The position numbers and the translations under genes were made by a program. The notes beneath the pieces are model-generated. The model was not told the DNA's origin. It did no database searches and worked only from the letters and a program-made list of their open reading frames with translations. This document shows positions 24,661 to 34,170 of a DNA stretch of 64,000 nt, one piece after another. The first letter of the stretch is position 1. Every line of letters begins with the position of its first letter. Source of the stretch: Streptomyces endocoffeicus (GTDB lineage: Bacteria; Actinomycetota; Actinomycetes; Streptomycetales; Streptomycetaceae); contig NZ_JAERRG010000001.1 of NCBI RefSeq assembly GCF_016741935.1, positions 124,001 through 188,000 on the forward strand. Reading direction: 5' to 3'.

Positions 24661-25774
24661 CGGAAGCCGTCTCCTCCGTGCGGGGCGTGGCCAGACGCCG
24701 GTACAGGTAGTAGGCGGCGCACGCGCCCTCGCTGGAGACCATGGTCGCGCCGAGCGGTGTGCGCGGAGTACAGGCGGTGCCGAAGGCCGCGCACTCGTGG
24801 GGCTTGATCAGCCCCTGGAGCACCTCTCCGCTGCGGCACACCGCGGGCTCGTCGGTGGCCAGGCCGGTGACCTCGAACCGGTGCTCGGCGTCGTGGTCCC
24901 GGTAGGCGTCCGCCAGCCGCCAGCCGCTGTCCGGAATGGTGCCGATGCCGCGCCAGGCGCGGTCGGTGGTGGTGAACACCTCTCTCAGCGCACTCAGGGC
25001 GACCGGGTTGCCCTGCGGGCGCACGGCGCGCGGGTAGGCGTTCTCGACACGGTGTTCCCCTCGCTCGAGTTGGCGGACCGCCCGGCGAATGCCTTCCAGA
25101 ATGTCCAGCGGCTCGAATCCGGTGACCACGATGGGCACCTTGTAGGCGTCGGCGAGGGCGGGGTACTCCAAGGTGCCCATCACGCTGCACACGTGTCCGG
25201 CGGCGAGGAACGCCTGGACGCGGCAGTCCGGCGATCGCATGATCGCCTCGATGGCCGGTGGCACCCGGACATGTGAGACCAGCAGGCTGAAGTTCCGAAC
25301 CTCGAGCCGTTTGGCCTGGTGGGCCGCCATGGCGATGGCGGGCGCGGTGGTCTCGAAGCCGACGCCGAAGAACACCACCTCCCGGTCCGGGGCGCGCTGG
25401 GCGATTCGCAGCGCGTCCATGGGTGAGTAGACGACTCGGACGTCACCGCCGTCGCTCTTGACGCGGAACAGATCGCGGTCGCTTCCCGGCACCCGGAGCA
25501 TGTCGCCGAACGAGCAGAAGACCACGCCCGGTCGGGACGCGATCTCCAGTGCCTTGTCGATCATCTCCAGCGGAGTGACACAGACCGGACAGCCCGGCCC
25601 GTGGATCAACTCAAGTTTCCCGGGCAGCAGTTGGTCGATGCCGTGCCGGATGATCGAGTGGGTCTGACCGCCGCAGACCTCCATCATCGCCCATGGCCGG
25701 GTGACCGTCCGGGCGATGTCGTCCAGGAGCCGTCGGGCCAGGCCGGGGTCCTGGAATTCGTCGATGTACTTCAC
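24653..25774 (-). CDS. hypD: Hydrogenase maturation protein HypD
   Basis: 373 residues. Family signatures [48 protein letters not shown] and the C-terminal Cys cluster ([30 protein letters not shown]) are all present. HypD carries a 4Fe-4S cluster and, with HypC, assembles the Fe(CN)2CO unit. It overlaps hypC by 4 nt. Confidence 0.96.
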   Translation of the reverse strand: MKYIDEFQDPGLARRLLDDIARTVTRPWAMMEVCGGQTHSIIRHGIDQLLPGKLELIHGPGCPVCVTPLEMIDKALEIASRPGVVFCSFGDMLRVPGSDRDLFRVKSDGGDVRVVYSPMDALRIAQRAPDREVVFFGVGFETTAPAIAMAAHQAKRLEVRNFSLLVSHVRVPPAIEAIMRSPDCRVQAFLAAGHVCSVMGTLEYPALADAYKVPIVVTGFEPLDILEGIRRAVRQLERGEHRVENAYPRAVRPQGNPVALSALREVFTTTDRAWRGIGTIPDSGWRLADAYRDHDAEHRFEVTGLATDEPAVCRSGEVLQGLIKPHECAAFGTACTPRTPLGATMVSSEGACAAYYLYRRLATPRTEETASVD

Positions 25775-26070
25775 CGGTTCTCCTCCTCGGGTACCCTTTC
25801 CGCCTCGGCCGCCGCACGGGCCCAGGCATCGCCGAACTCTTCGTCCAGCGCCCCGATCCGCTCGAAGAGCCGGAGGGTGGCCAGGGCGGACTCCTCGTCG
25901 AGCCGCTGGATCGCGAAGCCGACGTGGACGATCGCGTACTCACCGACCTCGATCTCCGGCAGATAGGCGAGGCAGACGTCCTTGACCACCCCGCCGAAGT
26001 CGACCCGCGCCATCGGCGTACCGTCCCGTTCCTCGATGCCGACCACGCGGCCGGGTACCGCCAGGCACAT
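25771..26070 (-). CDS. hypC: Hydrogenase maturation chaperone HypC
   Basis: 99 residues starting [11 protein letters not shown], where Cys 2 is the invariant iron-binding residue. [19 protein letters not shown] and [12 protein letters not shown] complete the HypC/HupF barrel. It works with HypD in cofactor assembly and delivers the Fe unit to the large subunit. The C-terminal about 20 residues are acidic. Confidence 0.95.
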   Translation of the reverse strand: MCLAVPGRVVGIEERDGTPMARVDFGGVVKDVCLAYLPEIEVGEYAIVHVGFAIQRLDEESALATLRLFERIGALDEEFGDAWARAAAEAERVPEEENR

Positions 26071-26088
26071 GTGCTCCTCCTCGATTGC

Positions 26089-28410
26089 TCAGGTGTCGGC
26101 GACACGGGCGGCGACGACCGCCTGCCCCAGGGCCAGGCCGCCGTCGCCGGGCGGCACCACCGTGTGCGCGAGAACGGTGAATCCGTCCTCGGCCAGCCCG
26201 GCGGTGCACATCCCGTCCAGGAGGGCGTTGGCGAACACCCCGCCGGTGAGGACGACCGTCCGCACGCCCGTGCTCCGATGTGCCCTCCGGCAGGCCGTGC
26301 GGACCGCACCGGCGACCGCCAGATGGAAGCGGGCGGCGATCAGCGGGACCGTCGCACCCGCGCGGAGATCGGCCACGATCGCCGCCAACATCGGGGCGGG
26401 ATCCTCGAGCGCGAAGGCATAGCCGTCCCGCACCTCGTCGGCGGTCACGGCCGCGGCCTCCAGCTCCACGGCGGCCTGAGCCTCGTACCCCGCCCGGTGA
26501 CAGACGCCCACCAGCGAGGACACGGCGTCGAACAACCGTCCTATGCTGGATGTCGGCACACACCCGATGCCACGTGCCAACTGGACCTGCAGCAGGCGAA
26601 GTTCATCCGCTGGGCAGGCGGCGGTGCACGGCAGGTCGGGCGACCAGGCGAGGCGGGCCGCGCGCAGATGGGCCAGTGCCATCCGATACGGATGGCGCAC
26701 CGCCGCGTCACCGCCCGGCAGGGGTACGTACGCCAGATGCGCCAGGCGGCGGTAGCCCGCGTAGTCGGCCAGCAGCACCTCGCCGCCCCATACGGCGCCG
26801 TCGTCGCCGTAGCCGGTGCCGTCGAAGGCGACACCGAGCACCGGTTCATCCAGTCCGTGCTCCGCCATCGCGGAAGCGATGTGGGCGTGGTGGTGCTGCA
26901 CCAGGGTCAGCGGCCGACCATCCCGCCGGGCCCATCGCGCGGACCGGTAGCCGGGGTGGCGGTCGGCGGCGATACGGACCGGTTCGACTCGGGTGAGCGC
27001 CCGCAGATGGCTCTCGGCACGCTCGAAAGCGTGCTGGGCGGCCAGGCTGTCCAAGTCCCCGATGTGGGCGGACAGCCAGGCGGCGTCGCCCTCCGCCAGG
27101 CACAGGGTGTTCTTCAGGTCCCCGCCGACCGCGAGGATCGGACGGACGGCCACCGGAAGACGAACGCACGCCGAGGTGAAGCCGCGCGAGCGGCGGATCG
27201 GCAGTGGCGAACCGTCCGCACGGGCCCGGATCACCGAGTCATCGCAGGCCACCACGATGGGCCGGTCGTGCCAGAGCCAGGCGTCGGCCAGCCCGTCCAG
27301 GCGGAGCATTGCCTCCCGGTCGTCGGTCACCAGCGGCTCGCCGGAGAGGTTTCCGCTGGTCACCACCAGGACGCCGGGACTGGGTGGGTCGTCCGGGAGG
27401 CCGAACAGGAGCCGGTGCAACGGGGTGTAGGGCAGCAGCACCCCGATGTCCGGGCTCCCCGGACACACCTGTGGCGCGAGCGGAGTCGGGGACCGGCGGC
27501 GCAACAGCACGATGGGTCGGGACCGCCCCACCAGGAGGCGGCACTCCGCCGGGCCGAGGTGGCCGAGCCGGGCGGCGGTGTCGGGGTCGGGGGTCATCAC
27601 GGCGAACGGCTTGTCGCCACGGGCCTTGCGGCGTCGCAGTTCGCCCACGGCCCTGGGGTCGGTGGCGTCGCAGACCAGGTGATAGCCGCCGAGGCCCTTG
27701 ATCGCCAGGATCGCCCCGGCCGCCAGCATCCGCCGGGCCTCGGCCAACGCGGCCCCGTCTTCCCGTCGTACGGCGCCGGTGAGCCTCAGACGTGGCCCGC
27801 AGGCCCAGCAGGCGATGGGCTGGGCGTGGAACCGCCGGCCGGACGGGTCCGTGTACTCCGCCGCGCACTCCGGGCACATGGGGAACGCCGCCATGGTGGT
27901 CGTGGACCGGTCGTAGGGCATGGTGGCGGTGATGGTGAAGCGTGGACCGCAGTCGGTGCAGGTGATGAACGGGTGCCGGTGGCGGCGGTTGGCCGGATCG
28001 GTCAGCTCGGTGAGGCAGGCGTCGCAGGTGGCGGCGTCGGGCGGGACCAGGGTGCGGCCGTGGCCTGTCGTGGAGGGCACGATCGCGAAACCGGTGCCAC
28101 CGGTCGGGCACAGCTCGGAGGTGGCCACCGAGACGATGTCCGCCAGCGGGGGTGCGTCCGCCGTCAGCCGGTGGCAGAAGGCGGCCACCGCGTCGGTGCC
28201 GCCCTCGATCTCGATCCGCACCCCGGCTGGTCCGTTGGCCACCTGCCCGGACAGGTCCAGTTCGATGGCCAAGGCATGGACGAAGGGCCGGAAGCCGACT
28301 CCCTGCACCACTCCACCGACCGCCACCAGGCGGCGGACCGGCCGTTGCGAGCCGTTGGTGTCCGGCTCCGCCGCGGCTGTGCCGGACACCAATGGCTGTT
28401 CCATGGACAC
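26089..28410 (-). CDS. hypF: Carbamoyltransferase HypF
   Basis: 773 residues. Acylphosphatase domain (GVVQGVGFRPFVHALA), two zinc-finger pairs (CDAC...CTDC and CPEC...CWAC), a YrdC-like domain (AILAIKGLGGYHLVCDA) and a Kae1-like C-terminal domain (VQHHHAHIASAMAEHG, AFDGTGYGDDGAVWGGE). It activates carbamoyl phosphate and loads HypE. The start is GTG 28410 or ATG 28404, with GGAAG upstream of the former. It is first in hypFCDE. The other accessory genes hypA and hypB (nickel insertion) are not in this window. Confidence 0.95.
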   Translation of the reverse strand: MSMEQPLVSGTAAAEPDTNGSQRPVRRLVAVGGVVQGVGFRPFVHALAIELDLSGQVANGPAGVRIEIEGGTDAVAAFCHRLTADAPPLADIVSVATSELCPTGGTGFAIVPSTTGHGRTLVPPDAATCDACLTELTDPANRRHRHPFITCTDCGPRFTITATMPYDRSTTTMAAFPMCPECAAEYTDPSGRRFHAQPIACWACGPRLRLTGAVRREDGAALAEARRMLAAGAILAIKGLGGYHLVCDATDPRAVGELRRRKARGDKPFAVMTPDPDTAARLGHLGPAECRLLVGRSRPIVLLRRRSPTPLAPQVCPGSPDIGVLLPYTPLHRLLFGLPDDPPSPGVLVVTSGNLSGEPLVTDDREAMLRLDGLADAWLWHDRPIVVACDDSVIRARADGSPLPIRRSRGFTSACVRLPVAVRPILAVGGDLKNTLCLAEGDAAWLSAHIGDLDSLAAQHAFERAESHLRALTRVEPVRIAADRHPGYRSARWARRDGRPLTLVQHHHAHIASAMAEHGLDEPVLGVAFDGTGYGDDGAVWGGEVLLADYAGYRRLAHLAYVPLPGGDAAVRHPYRMALAHLRAARLAWSPDLPCTAACPADELRLLQVQLARGIGCVPTSSIGRLFDAVSSLVGVCHRAGYEAQAAVELEAAAVTADEVRDGYAFALEDPAPMLAAIVADLRAGATVPLIAARFHLAVAGAVRTACRRAHRSTGVRTVVLTGGVFANALLDGMCTAGLAEDGFTVLAHTVVPPGDGGLALGQAVVAARVADT

Positions 28411-28467
28411 GGCACTTCCGTCCCGGAGTGGTCATGAGCCCGCACGAGGTTCCGGCCGTGGCACGAA

Positions 28468-28479
28468 GGCCGTCCGACC
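28468..28479. promoter_or_regulatory. Candidate DosR/OsdR-type box upstream of hypF
   Basis: GGCCGTCCGACC fits GGNC-N4-GNCC and differs from the nitroreductase-upstream core in one base. It lies about 58 bp before the hypF start. The 184-bp stretch 28411-28594 between hypF and the protease gene is otherwise without a gene and should hold the hypF promoter. Confidence 0.35.
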
Positions 28480-28594
28480 AGGGCGTTCGTCATGTTAGGT
28501 ACGGGTGCGGCCACGGTGGGAGAACACACCCGCGCGGCGGCCCGACGTGCCCCGAACGGCCCAGGTGGCGCACCACGTTGCCACGCCAGGCGGA

Positions 28595-29104
28595 CTATGC
28601 CCTTCCCCGGCCGTCGGTCAGGGCGCTCGCGTGCCGAAGCCGGTGGTGCGCCTCGCCGATGGCCTCGGCCACGTGACGGATCAACTCGGGGAGCGCGTCG
28701 GCCACCGCGGTGCTGAGCCCGCGGCCGAGGCCGAAGTCCTCCCCTTCCACCGCGTGCACCGTGAGCTCCTCGGGCATCCGGTCGAGCGCCGCGGCCAGGG
28801 CGAAGGTCTCACCGAGTCCGAGGGCGTGGGTACTGGCGGAGCGCGCGGCGCATCGCGCGGCCCGCTCCGCCGTCAGGGTGTGCAGTCGCCCCGGCTGCCC
28901 GGGGTGGGCGTGCACCACTTCGACCACGACAACGGCGTCCTGACGGTGCCAGAGGCCGAGCATCCTCCCGGGCTCGCCGTCGCTGTCGGTCAGCACCGTG
29001 CCCTCGGGCACTCGGCCACGCAGGGCCTCGATGACGGCCGGGCCCGCTCCGTCGTCCCGGCGGAACGGATTGCCCACGCCGATGACCACGACCCGGCCCG
29101 TCAT
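28595..29104 (-). CDS. Hydrogenase maturation protease (HycI/HoxM family)
   Basis: 169 residues. VVVIGVGNPFRRDDGAGPAV carries the conserved metal-site Asp of NiFe-hydrogenase endopeptidases, and VVVVEVVHAHPGQPG is in the second conserved strand. These enzymes clip the C-terminus of the large subunit after nickel insertion. The start at 29104 overlaps the large-subunit stop by 4 nt. The C-terminal about 30 residues extend past the usual fold. Confidence 0.92.
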   Translation of the reverse strand: MTGRVVVIGVGNPFRRDDGAGPAVIEALRGRVPEGTVLTDSDGEPGRMLGLWHRQDAVVVVEVVHAHPGQPGRLHTLTAERAARCAARSASTHALGLGETFALAAALDRMPEELTVHAVEGEDFGLGRGLSTAVADALPELIRHVAEAIGEAHHRLRHASALTDGRGRA

Positions 29105-30456
29105 CCACGCTCCACCGTCAGGTCCAGAAAGTGCGCGGAGCAGGAGATGCACGGGTCGTGGTTGCGGACGCCCCGCTCGCACAGTGCGGTCAGCTCCTCG
29201 TCGCCGGGCGGCTCGCCCGGCCCGTCCAGGCGGGACTGCACCTGGCGACGGAGGTCGTACTCGATGGCGGCCTGGTTCTGCGCGGTGGGCGGCACGATAC
29301 GGGCGAGGGTGATGGTGCCGTCGGCGTCCATGGCGTAGCGGTGGTAGAGCAGCCCGCGCGGCGCCTCGGTGGCCGCGCAACCGGTCGCCAGGCGCGGTGG
29401 CACCGCGACGTACGGCCGGGAGGGCGGCTCGTAGGCGTCGATGATCCGCAGCGCCTCGGCCACGGCGTGGGCCACCTCGACGGCGCGGACGATGATGCTC
29501 CGGAACGGATTGCGGCACACCGCGCCGGTGGCCGGATCGCCCAGCCCCGCCCCCCGCGCGGCGTCGAGGGCCGAGGGGTGGAGCCACCGCCCGCTGACCG
29601 CGTACCGGGCCAGCGAACCGGTCAGGTAGTGGTGACCGTCCAGCTCCGACACCAGGGCGGTCGAGTGGCGGACCTGCCGTTCCACCACATGGCGCTCGAA
29701 CTCCTCCACCGGAAGAGTTCGTACGGGGGCAGGGCCGTCCGAGCCCGCCCCCGCGGCCATGACGGCCGGAGTTCCGGAGTCGATGGCGTACCGGCCGGGG
29801 TCGCGCATCGCCAGCAGCGGGCCGTCGTACGTGGCGTCGGGGAAGTCGAAGCCGGCCACCCAGCGCACGGTCTCCAGCGCGTCGTCATGGGCCCGGCGCA
29901 GCCGCTCGGCCAGCGGGGCGAGTTCGGCCGGGGCGGGTACGCGGTAGAAGCCGCCGACGCGGACGTTGATCGGGTGGATGGCGCGGCCACCGAGTTGCTC
30001 CATGACGGCGTTGCCCGCCTGTTTGATCCGCAGGCCGCGTTCCACCGCCGCGCGGTGCTCTCGGGCGAGCTCGACCGCGCTGGGATGGCCGAGGAAGTCG
30101 GGGGCGTGCAGCAGGTGGATGTGCAGGGACTGGCTCTCGATCCATTCGCCGTAGTAGAGCAGCCGCCGCAGTTGCGCGAGCGGTCCGTCGACCGTCACCC
30201 CACAGGCCCGCTCGATGGCCTGACATGCGGTCGTTTGGTACGCCACCGGGCAGATTCCGCAGATCCGTGAGGTGATGTCGGGTGGCTCGCCATGGCCGCG
30301 GCCGACGAGGAAAGCCTCGAAGAAGCGCGGCGGCTCGTAGATCCGCAGTCGCAGCTCGGCGACCGTCCCGGCGCGCACGGCCAGGTGGAGTGCCGCTTCC
30401 CCCTCCACTCGGGCGAGTGCGTCCAGACGCAGCACACGGGATCCGCGGTGGCTCAT
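29101..30456 (-). CDS. hydA: [NiFe]-hydrogenase large (alpha) subunit, group-3b-like
   Basis: 451 residues. The nickel ligands are in RICGICP (Cys 66, Cys 69) and DPCISCSAH (Cys 436, Cys 439), giving both CxxC pairs. [11 protein letters not shown] near the N-terminus is the usual E-site. Only nine residues follow His 442, a short tail for the accompanying protease to remove. The subunit order in the operon (4Fe-4S beta, flavin gamma, small delta, large alpha) is that of bifunctional NAD(P)-linked sulfhydrogenases. Its start overlaps the small-subunit stop as ATGA. Confidence 0.95.
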   Translation of the reverse strand: MSHRGSRVLRLDALARVEGEAALHLAVRAGTVAELRLRIYEPPRFFEAFLVGRGHGEPPDITSRICGICPVAYQTTACQAIERACGVTVDGPLAQLRRLLYYGEWIESQSLHIHLLHAPDFLGHPSAVELAREHRAAVERGLRIKQAGNAVMEQLGGRAIHPINVRVGGFYRVPAPAELAPLAERLRRAHDDALETVRWVAGFDFPDATYDGPLLAMRDPGRYAIDSGTPAVMAAGAGSDGPAPVRTLPVEEFERHVVERQVRHSTALVSELDGHHYLTGSLARYAVSGRWLHPSALDAARGAGLGDPATGAVCRNPFRSIIVRAVEVAHAVAEALRIIDAYEPPSRPYVAVPPRLATGCAATEAPRGLLYHRYAMDADGTITLARIVPPTAQNQAAIEYDLRRQVQSRLDGPGEPPGDEELTALCERGVRNHDPCISCSAHFLDLTVERG

Positions 30457-31295
30457 CGAGGCTCTTCCTCCGCCGGGGGCTCGTGGGCCTCCCGGGCCGC
30501 GAGCTCGGGTACGGGGCCGTATTCGGGCGAGGCGGCGTTGAAGGTGCGGAAGACGCGCACGATGTCCCGCTCGGTCATACCGTCGTGCCGCAGCTCTCGC
30601 ACCATGGCCTCCAGGTTGGGATGAGCCATCGGCCCGAAGCAGCCGTAGCACCCGCGCCCGTAGGCGGGACAGAGGGCACCGCACCCCGCATGGGTGACTG
30701 GCCCCAGGCACGGGATGCCCTGGGCGACGGTGATACAGGTCGTGCCGCGCCGCTTGCACTGGAAGCAGACGCTGTGGCTGGAGATGTTGGGCTTTCGCTC
30801 GGCCAGAAAGGCCGTGATCACTTCCAGTAGCTGGCCGCGGTCGATCGGGCAGCCGCGCAACTCGAAGTCGACCGGTACATGCGCCGAGATGGGGGTGGAG
30901 GTGTCCAGGGTCGCGATGTACTCAGGACTGGCGTAGACCGCGGCGCGGAATTCCTCGACGTCCGCGAAGTTGCGCAAGGCCTGAATGCCGCCCGCGGTGG
31001 CGCAGGCCCCGATGGTGACCAGGCGACGGGAGATCCGCCGGATGTGGTGGACGCGCCGGACGTCCTCGTCGGTGGTGATGGACCCGTCCACCAGGGAGAG
31101 GTCGTACGGTCCGGAACCCGCGAGGGTGGCGGGCTCCCGGGAGTCCTCCGCGCTGGACATCTCGAGGAAGTGCGTGATGCGCACCCGGTCGGTGAGCGGG
31201 AGCAGTTCGTCCTCGCAGTCGAGCAGGGTCAGCTGGCAGCCGTCGCATGAGGCGAACTTCCACACGGCGAGGGAGGGGCGGCGGTCGGGTTCCAT
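30453..31295 (-). CDS. hydD: [NiFe]-hydrogenase small (delta) subunit
   Basis: 280 residues. FASCDGCQ (Cys 17, Cys 20), [23 protein letters not shown] and the Cys-rich region [11 protein letters not shown] with [18 protein letters not shown] bind three FeS clusters that wire the NiFe site to the flavin subunit. There is no twin-arginine signal, so the enzyme is cytoplasmic as expected for group 3. The C-terminal tail is Pro/Glu-rich. Confidence 0.95.
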   Translation of the reverse strand: MEPDRRPSLAVWKFASCDGCQLTLLDCEDELLPLTDRVRITHFLEMSSAEDSREPATLAGSGPYDLSLVDGSITTDEDVRRVHHIRRISRRLVTIGACATAGGIQALRNFADVEEFRAAVYASPEYIATLDTSTPISAHVPVDFELRGCPIDRGQLLEVITAFLAERKPNISSHSVCFQCKRRGTTCITVAQGIPCLGPVTHAGCGALCPAYGRGCYGCFGPMAHPNLEAMVRELRHDGMTERDIVRVFRTFNAASPEYGPVPELAAREAHEPPAEEEPR

Positions 31296-31296
31296 G

Positions 31297-32109
31297 TCAC
31301 AGCTCCCTGACGGCGAGCAGGGGCCGGGCGCGGTCGCAGCCGACCACCGGGCCGTCCCGGCACAGCAGCAGCGGCCCGAGCTGGCAGTGGCCGCAGTGGC
31401 CGGTGCCGCAGCGCATGTTCCGTTCCAGTGACACCTGGGCCCGGCGCGCGGGCAACCCGCGGGCGAGCAGCGCCCCGGCGGTGTGCCGGATCATCACCTC
31501 GGGGCCGCAGAGCAGCGCGGCGGTCCGATCGGGGCGCCAGCCGACCCGGTCCAGCAGGGTGGTGACCACGCCCACGCTGCCACGCCAGCCTTCGCCGGGC
31601 CGGTCGACGGTCACCTCCACCTGGGCCGAGGCACGCCGCCAGTGCTCCAGTTCCTCCCCATAGAGAAGATCCTCAGGGGTGCGGGCCCCGATCAGCACAT
31701 GAAGGCGGCCGTAGTGCCCGGGGTGGTCGAGCACATGACGCACCACCGGGCGCAGCGGGGCGAGCCCGATACCACCGGCGATCACCAGGACGTCCAACCC
31801 GGCTGCCGCGCCGAGATCCCAGCCGGTGCCGTAGGGGCCCCGCAGGCCGATCGCGTCCCCCGCCCTGAGCCGGCACAGCGCACCGGTGACCGCGCCGATG
31901 GCGCGCACGGTGTGCACCAGACGGTGACCGTCACCGATCACGCTGACCGAGATCGGCACCTCACCGACACCGAAGGCGTACACCATGGCGAAACGGCCCG
32001 GCGAGAACTCCGGCAGCGCCCGCCCCACCGGTGCGACCTCCAGCGACACACAGTCCGCGGTCTCCGCCGAAACGGCGGTCACCCGGTACGGCAGGGGCAC
32101 GGTGGTCAC
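31297..32109 (-). CDS. hydG: Hydrogenase FAD/NAD(P)-binding (gamma) subunit
   Basis: 270 residues of the dihydroorotate-dehydrogenase electron-transfer-subunit family. FAD site ([11 protein letters not shown]), NAD site ([25 protein letters not shown]) and a C-terminal 2Fe-2S motif [17 protein letters not shown]. It exchanges hydride with NAD(P)H. GTG 32109 overlaps the upstream stop as GTGA. The stop is 1 nt from the small-subunit ATG. Confidence 0.92.
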   Translation of the reverse strand: MTTVPLPYRVTAVSAETADCVSLEVAPVGRALPEFSPGRFAMVYAFGVGEVPISVSVIGDGHRLVHTVRAIGAVTGALCRLRAGDAIGLRGPYGTGWDLGAAAGLDVLVIAGGIGLAPLRPVVRHVLDHPGHYGRLHVLIGARTPEDLLYGEELEHWRRASAQVEVTVDRPGEGWRGSVGVVTTLLDRVGWRPDRTAALLCGPEVMIRHTAGALLARGLPARRAQVSLERNMRCGTGHCGHCQLGPLLLCRDGPVVGCDRARPLLAVREL

Positions 32110-32561
32110 GGCGGGACGCTTCCGTGCGGCGTGTACAGGTCGAGCAACCGCAACCGGGTGGCCTGGAGCCGGTCGGCGATCAGTGCCGCGCACCGCAGCA
32201 TCAGCTCGTACCCGAGCTCCGTATCGGCCATGCACAGCTCACGCACCTCGGCTGCGGGAAATTCCCAGGTCCGCACGGTCCCCAACGCACGGGCCCCCAG
32301 ATGCCAGCGATACGGCGGAAAGATCCACGACCAGCCGAGCTGCTGCCGCGGCCCGAGGGTCTCCACCACCTGGGCCCGACGGCCGGGAACGTACACATCG
32401 AGGGCGACCTCGCCGGAACGGATCAGCCAGAACCGGTCGGCGACACCGCCCTCGTCGAACAGGGTGCTGCCGGCCCGGAAGTCCCGCTCGTCGGCGAGCG
32501 TGAACAGCCGGTCGCGCTGGACCTGCGGAAGGGTGTCCAGCAACAGGGGCCACCCGGTCAT
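32106..32561 (-). CDS. Cyclic-nucleotide-binding-domain protein without DNA-binding domain
   Basis: 151 residues forming one CNMP/Crp-type beta barrel: STLFDEGGVADRFWLIRSGEVALDV, quoted here as the family's entry and phosphate-cassette strands. It ends with helices after the barrel and has no helix-turn-helix. The cassette is not canonical for cAMP (GWSWIFPPYRWHLGARAL). It overlaps hydB and hydG by 4 nt on each side, so it is made with the hydrogenase and may sense a ligand or tune the complex. Its role is unknown. Confidence 0.85.
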   Translation of the reverse strand: MTGWPLLLDTLPQVQRDRLFTLADERDFRAGSTLFDEGGVADRFWLIRSGEVALDVYVPGRRAQVVETLGPRQQLGWSWIFPPYRWHLGARALGTVRTWEFPAAEVRELCMADTELGYELMLRCAALIADRLQATRLRLLDLYTPHGSVPP

Positions 32562-33712
32562 CGTGGCTCGTCCTCCGTACGCCGAGTCCAGTCGTGCAGG
32601 GCCGCGGCCTCCTCGGTGATGTCGATGGCGACCGGACACCAGACGATGCACCGACCGCATCCCACACACCCCGACGACCCGAACTGGTCGTACCAGGTGC
32701 CCAGTTTGTGGGTGAGCCACTGCCGGTAGCGGCTGCGCGGCGAGGCGCGGACGGGTCCGCCCGGCAGATAGGAGAAGTCCAGGTCGAAGCAGACGTCCCA
32801 GACCCGCCAGCGCTCCGCGTGGTCCCCGGTCAGGTCGGTGACGTCCTCGGTGGTGGTACAGAAGCAGGTGGGGCACACCATGGTGCAGTTGCCGCAGGTC
32901 AGGCACCGGGAGGCGACGTCGTCCCAGCGGGGTGCCTCCAGCGTTTCCGCCATCAGCCGCCGCATGTCGGTGTCCGGCATCGTGCGGCCCATCCGCTCGG
33001 CGGCGGACGCGACGGCGCCCGCGGCGGCCCGGCAGACGGCCTCCGGGGCCGGTTCGCCGGGCAGCTCCGCCAGGATCTCGGCCCCCTCCGGGCTGCCGGC
33101 GCGGATCCAGAACCGGTGTCCCTCGTCGTCGGCCAGTTCGGTCAGCACCAGGTCGTACCCGGGCCCGGCGGCGGGACCGGTGCCCATCGAGACGCAGAAG
33201 CAGGTGCCCCCGGGCTCGGTGCACTCGACCGCCACCAGAAACGCCCCGGACCTCCTGCCCCGATAGACCGGGTCGGAGTGCGGCCCGGCGGTGAGAATCC
33301 GGTCCTGGACGGCGATGGCCCGCAGATCGCAGGAGCGGACGCCGAGGAAGGCGAAGCGAGGAGGAGTGGTGTCGTCCGCCTCGATGACCAGCTCTCCGCC
33401 CGCGCGTTCGGCCGTCCACTGGCGGACCCGGGCGGGGTGCAGAAACGTCTTCCACGACTGCGGACCGGCCGCGTTGGCGAAGGCCGCGCCATCCGTACGC
33501 GACCGCAGCCGGTACTGCCCGGCTTCGAGGTCCACACCCCATCCGTACGGCAGCTGAGCAGCGGATTCCAGCTCTGCCAGCACGATGGCACGGTCCCGGA
33601 CCGTGGGGCCGATCACCGTGTACCCGCGCGCCCGCAACACATCGACCAGAGCGGCCAATCCGTCCGTGCCGATCACGGCTCCCTCGGCCGAAGGAAGCGT
33701 CGCCGCACTCAC
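32558..33712 (-). CDS. hydB: Hydrogenase 4Fe-4S (beta) subunit
   Basis: 384 residues. Two 4Fe-4S motifs near the C-terminus, CLTCGNCTMVCPTCFC and GCVGCGRCIVWCP, follow an N-terminal domain of the sulfhydrogenase beta family. It relays electrons within the hydrogenase. GTG 33712 gives a GTGA overlap with the ORF upstream; the adjacent GTG 33715 is possible. GAGGTGG lies just upstream. It is the first recognisable gene of the structural operon. Confidence 0.93.
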   Translation of the reverse strand: MSAATLPSAEGAVIGTDGLAALVDVLRARGYTVIGPTVRDRAIVLAELESAAQLPYGWGVDLEAGQYRLRSRTDGAAFANAAGPQSWKTFLHPARVRQWTAERAGGELVIEADDTTPPRFAFLGVRSCDLRAIAVQDRILTAGPHSDPVYRGRRSGAFLVAVECTEPGGTCFCVSMGTGPAAGPGYDLVLTELADDEGHRFWIRAGSPEGAEILAELPGEPAPEAVCRAAAGAVASAAERMGRTMPDTDMRRLMAETLEAPRWDDVASRCLTCGNCTMVCPTCFCTTTEDVTDLTGDHAERWRVWDVCFDLDFSYLPGGPVRASPRSRYRQWLTHKLGTWYDQFGSSGCVGCGRCIVWCPVAIDITEEAAALHDWTRRTEDEPR

Positions 33713-34170
33713 CACAGTCCACCTCGGTCATCGCCGAACAACAAGGCCCATGTGTGCACACATCCCGCCCTGAGTGCGGGAATTCCGGCCCCGACACGGC
33801 CGTGATCGGCCAAATGCGCGGGGCGCCACCACTGTGTGCCAACGGCGCCAGCCATCTGGAGCTCGAGTTCCGCGAGGTCGGTCAGCCGTACCGCGCGTTC
33901 GGCGGCCTGGTCGGACTCCGCCGAGGCCAGCGCCCTTGCGCACGCCACGCGGACTCGCAGTGGGCGGTCCTCGTCCAGGGCCATCGCACCGAGCTGGGCG
34001 ACAAGTTCTCGGTCCTCAGGGACATCGCAGGCGTAGAGGCACTGCCCGGCTGCGGACACGGCGCCATCGTCGACGACGTCGCCGTTCACGGCGCGCAGCG
34101 CGGCGGTGATCAGTGGAGCGTCCGCAGCCTCGGCGTGGTAGAACGCAGCAGGTTGAGGAAGGCGGCGCAC
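33709..34170 (-). CDS. Hypothetical protein, HEAT-like helices, possibly a remnant
   Basis: 153 residues, not recognised. The middle has paired-helix character (AAGQCLYACDVPEDRELVAQLGAMALDEDRPLRVRVACARALA, best seen as two HEAT-like units). The last about 25 residues look non-native. The stop overlaps the hydB GTG by 4 nt, arguing that it was once translated. An alternative frame just upstream (CAAFLNLL) would join well to FYHAEAADAP, hinting at a frameshifted N-terminus. Confidence 0.35.
   Translation of the reverse strand: MRRLPQPAAFYHAEAADAPLITAALRAVNGDVVDDGAVSAAGQCLYACDVPEDRELVAQLGAMALDEDRPLRVRVACARALASAESDQAAERAVRLTDLAELELQMAGAVGTQWWRPAHLADHGRVGAGIPALRAGCVHTWALLFGDDRGGLW
33750..33763. 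promoter_or_regulatory. Perfect 14-bp palindrome upstream of hydB
   Basis: ATGTGTGCACACAT is a perfect palindrome 38 bp before the hydB start, unusually AT-balanced for this DNA. The TGTG...CACA arms recall Crp/FNR-family half-sites, although the spacing is shorter than the standard Crp site. Confidence 0.4.

Noticed and set aside
26981..26995. GGTTCGACTC resembling a tRNA T-loop
   Set aside because: It lies within the hypF coding sequence and no acceptor or anticodon stem can be folded around it.
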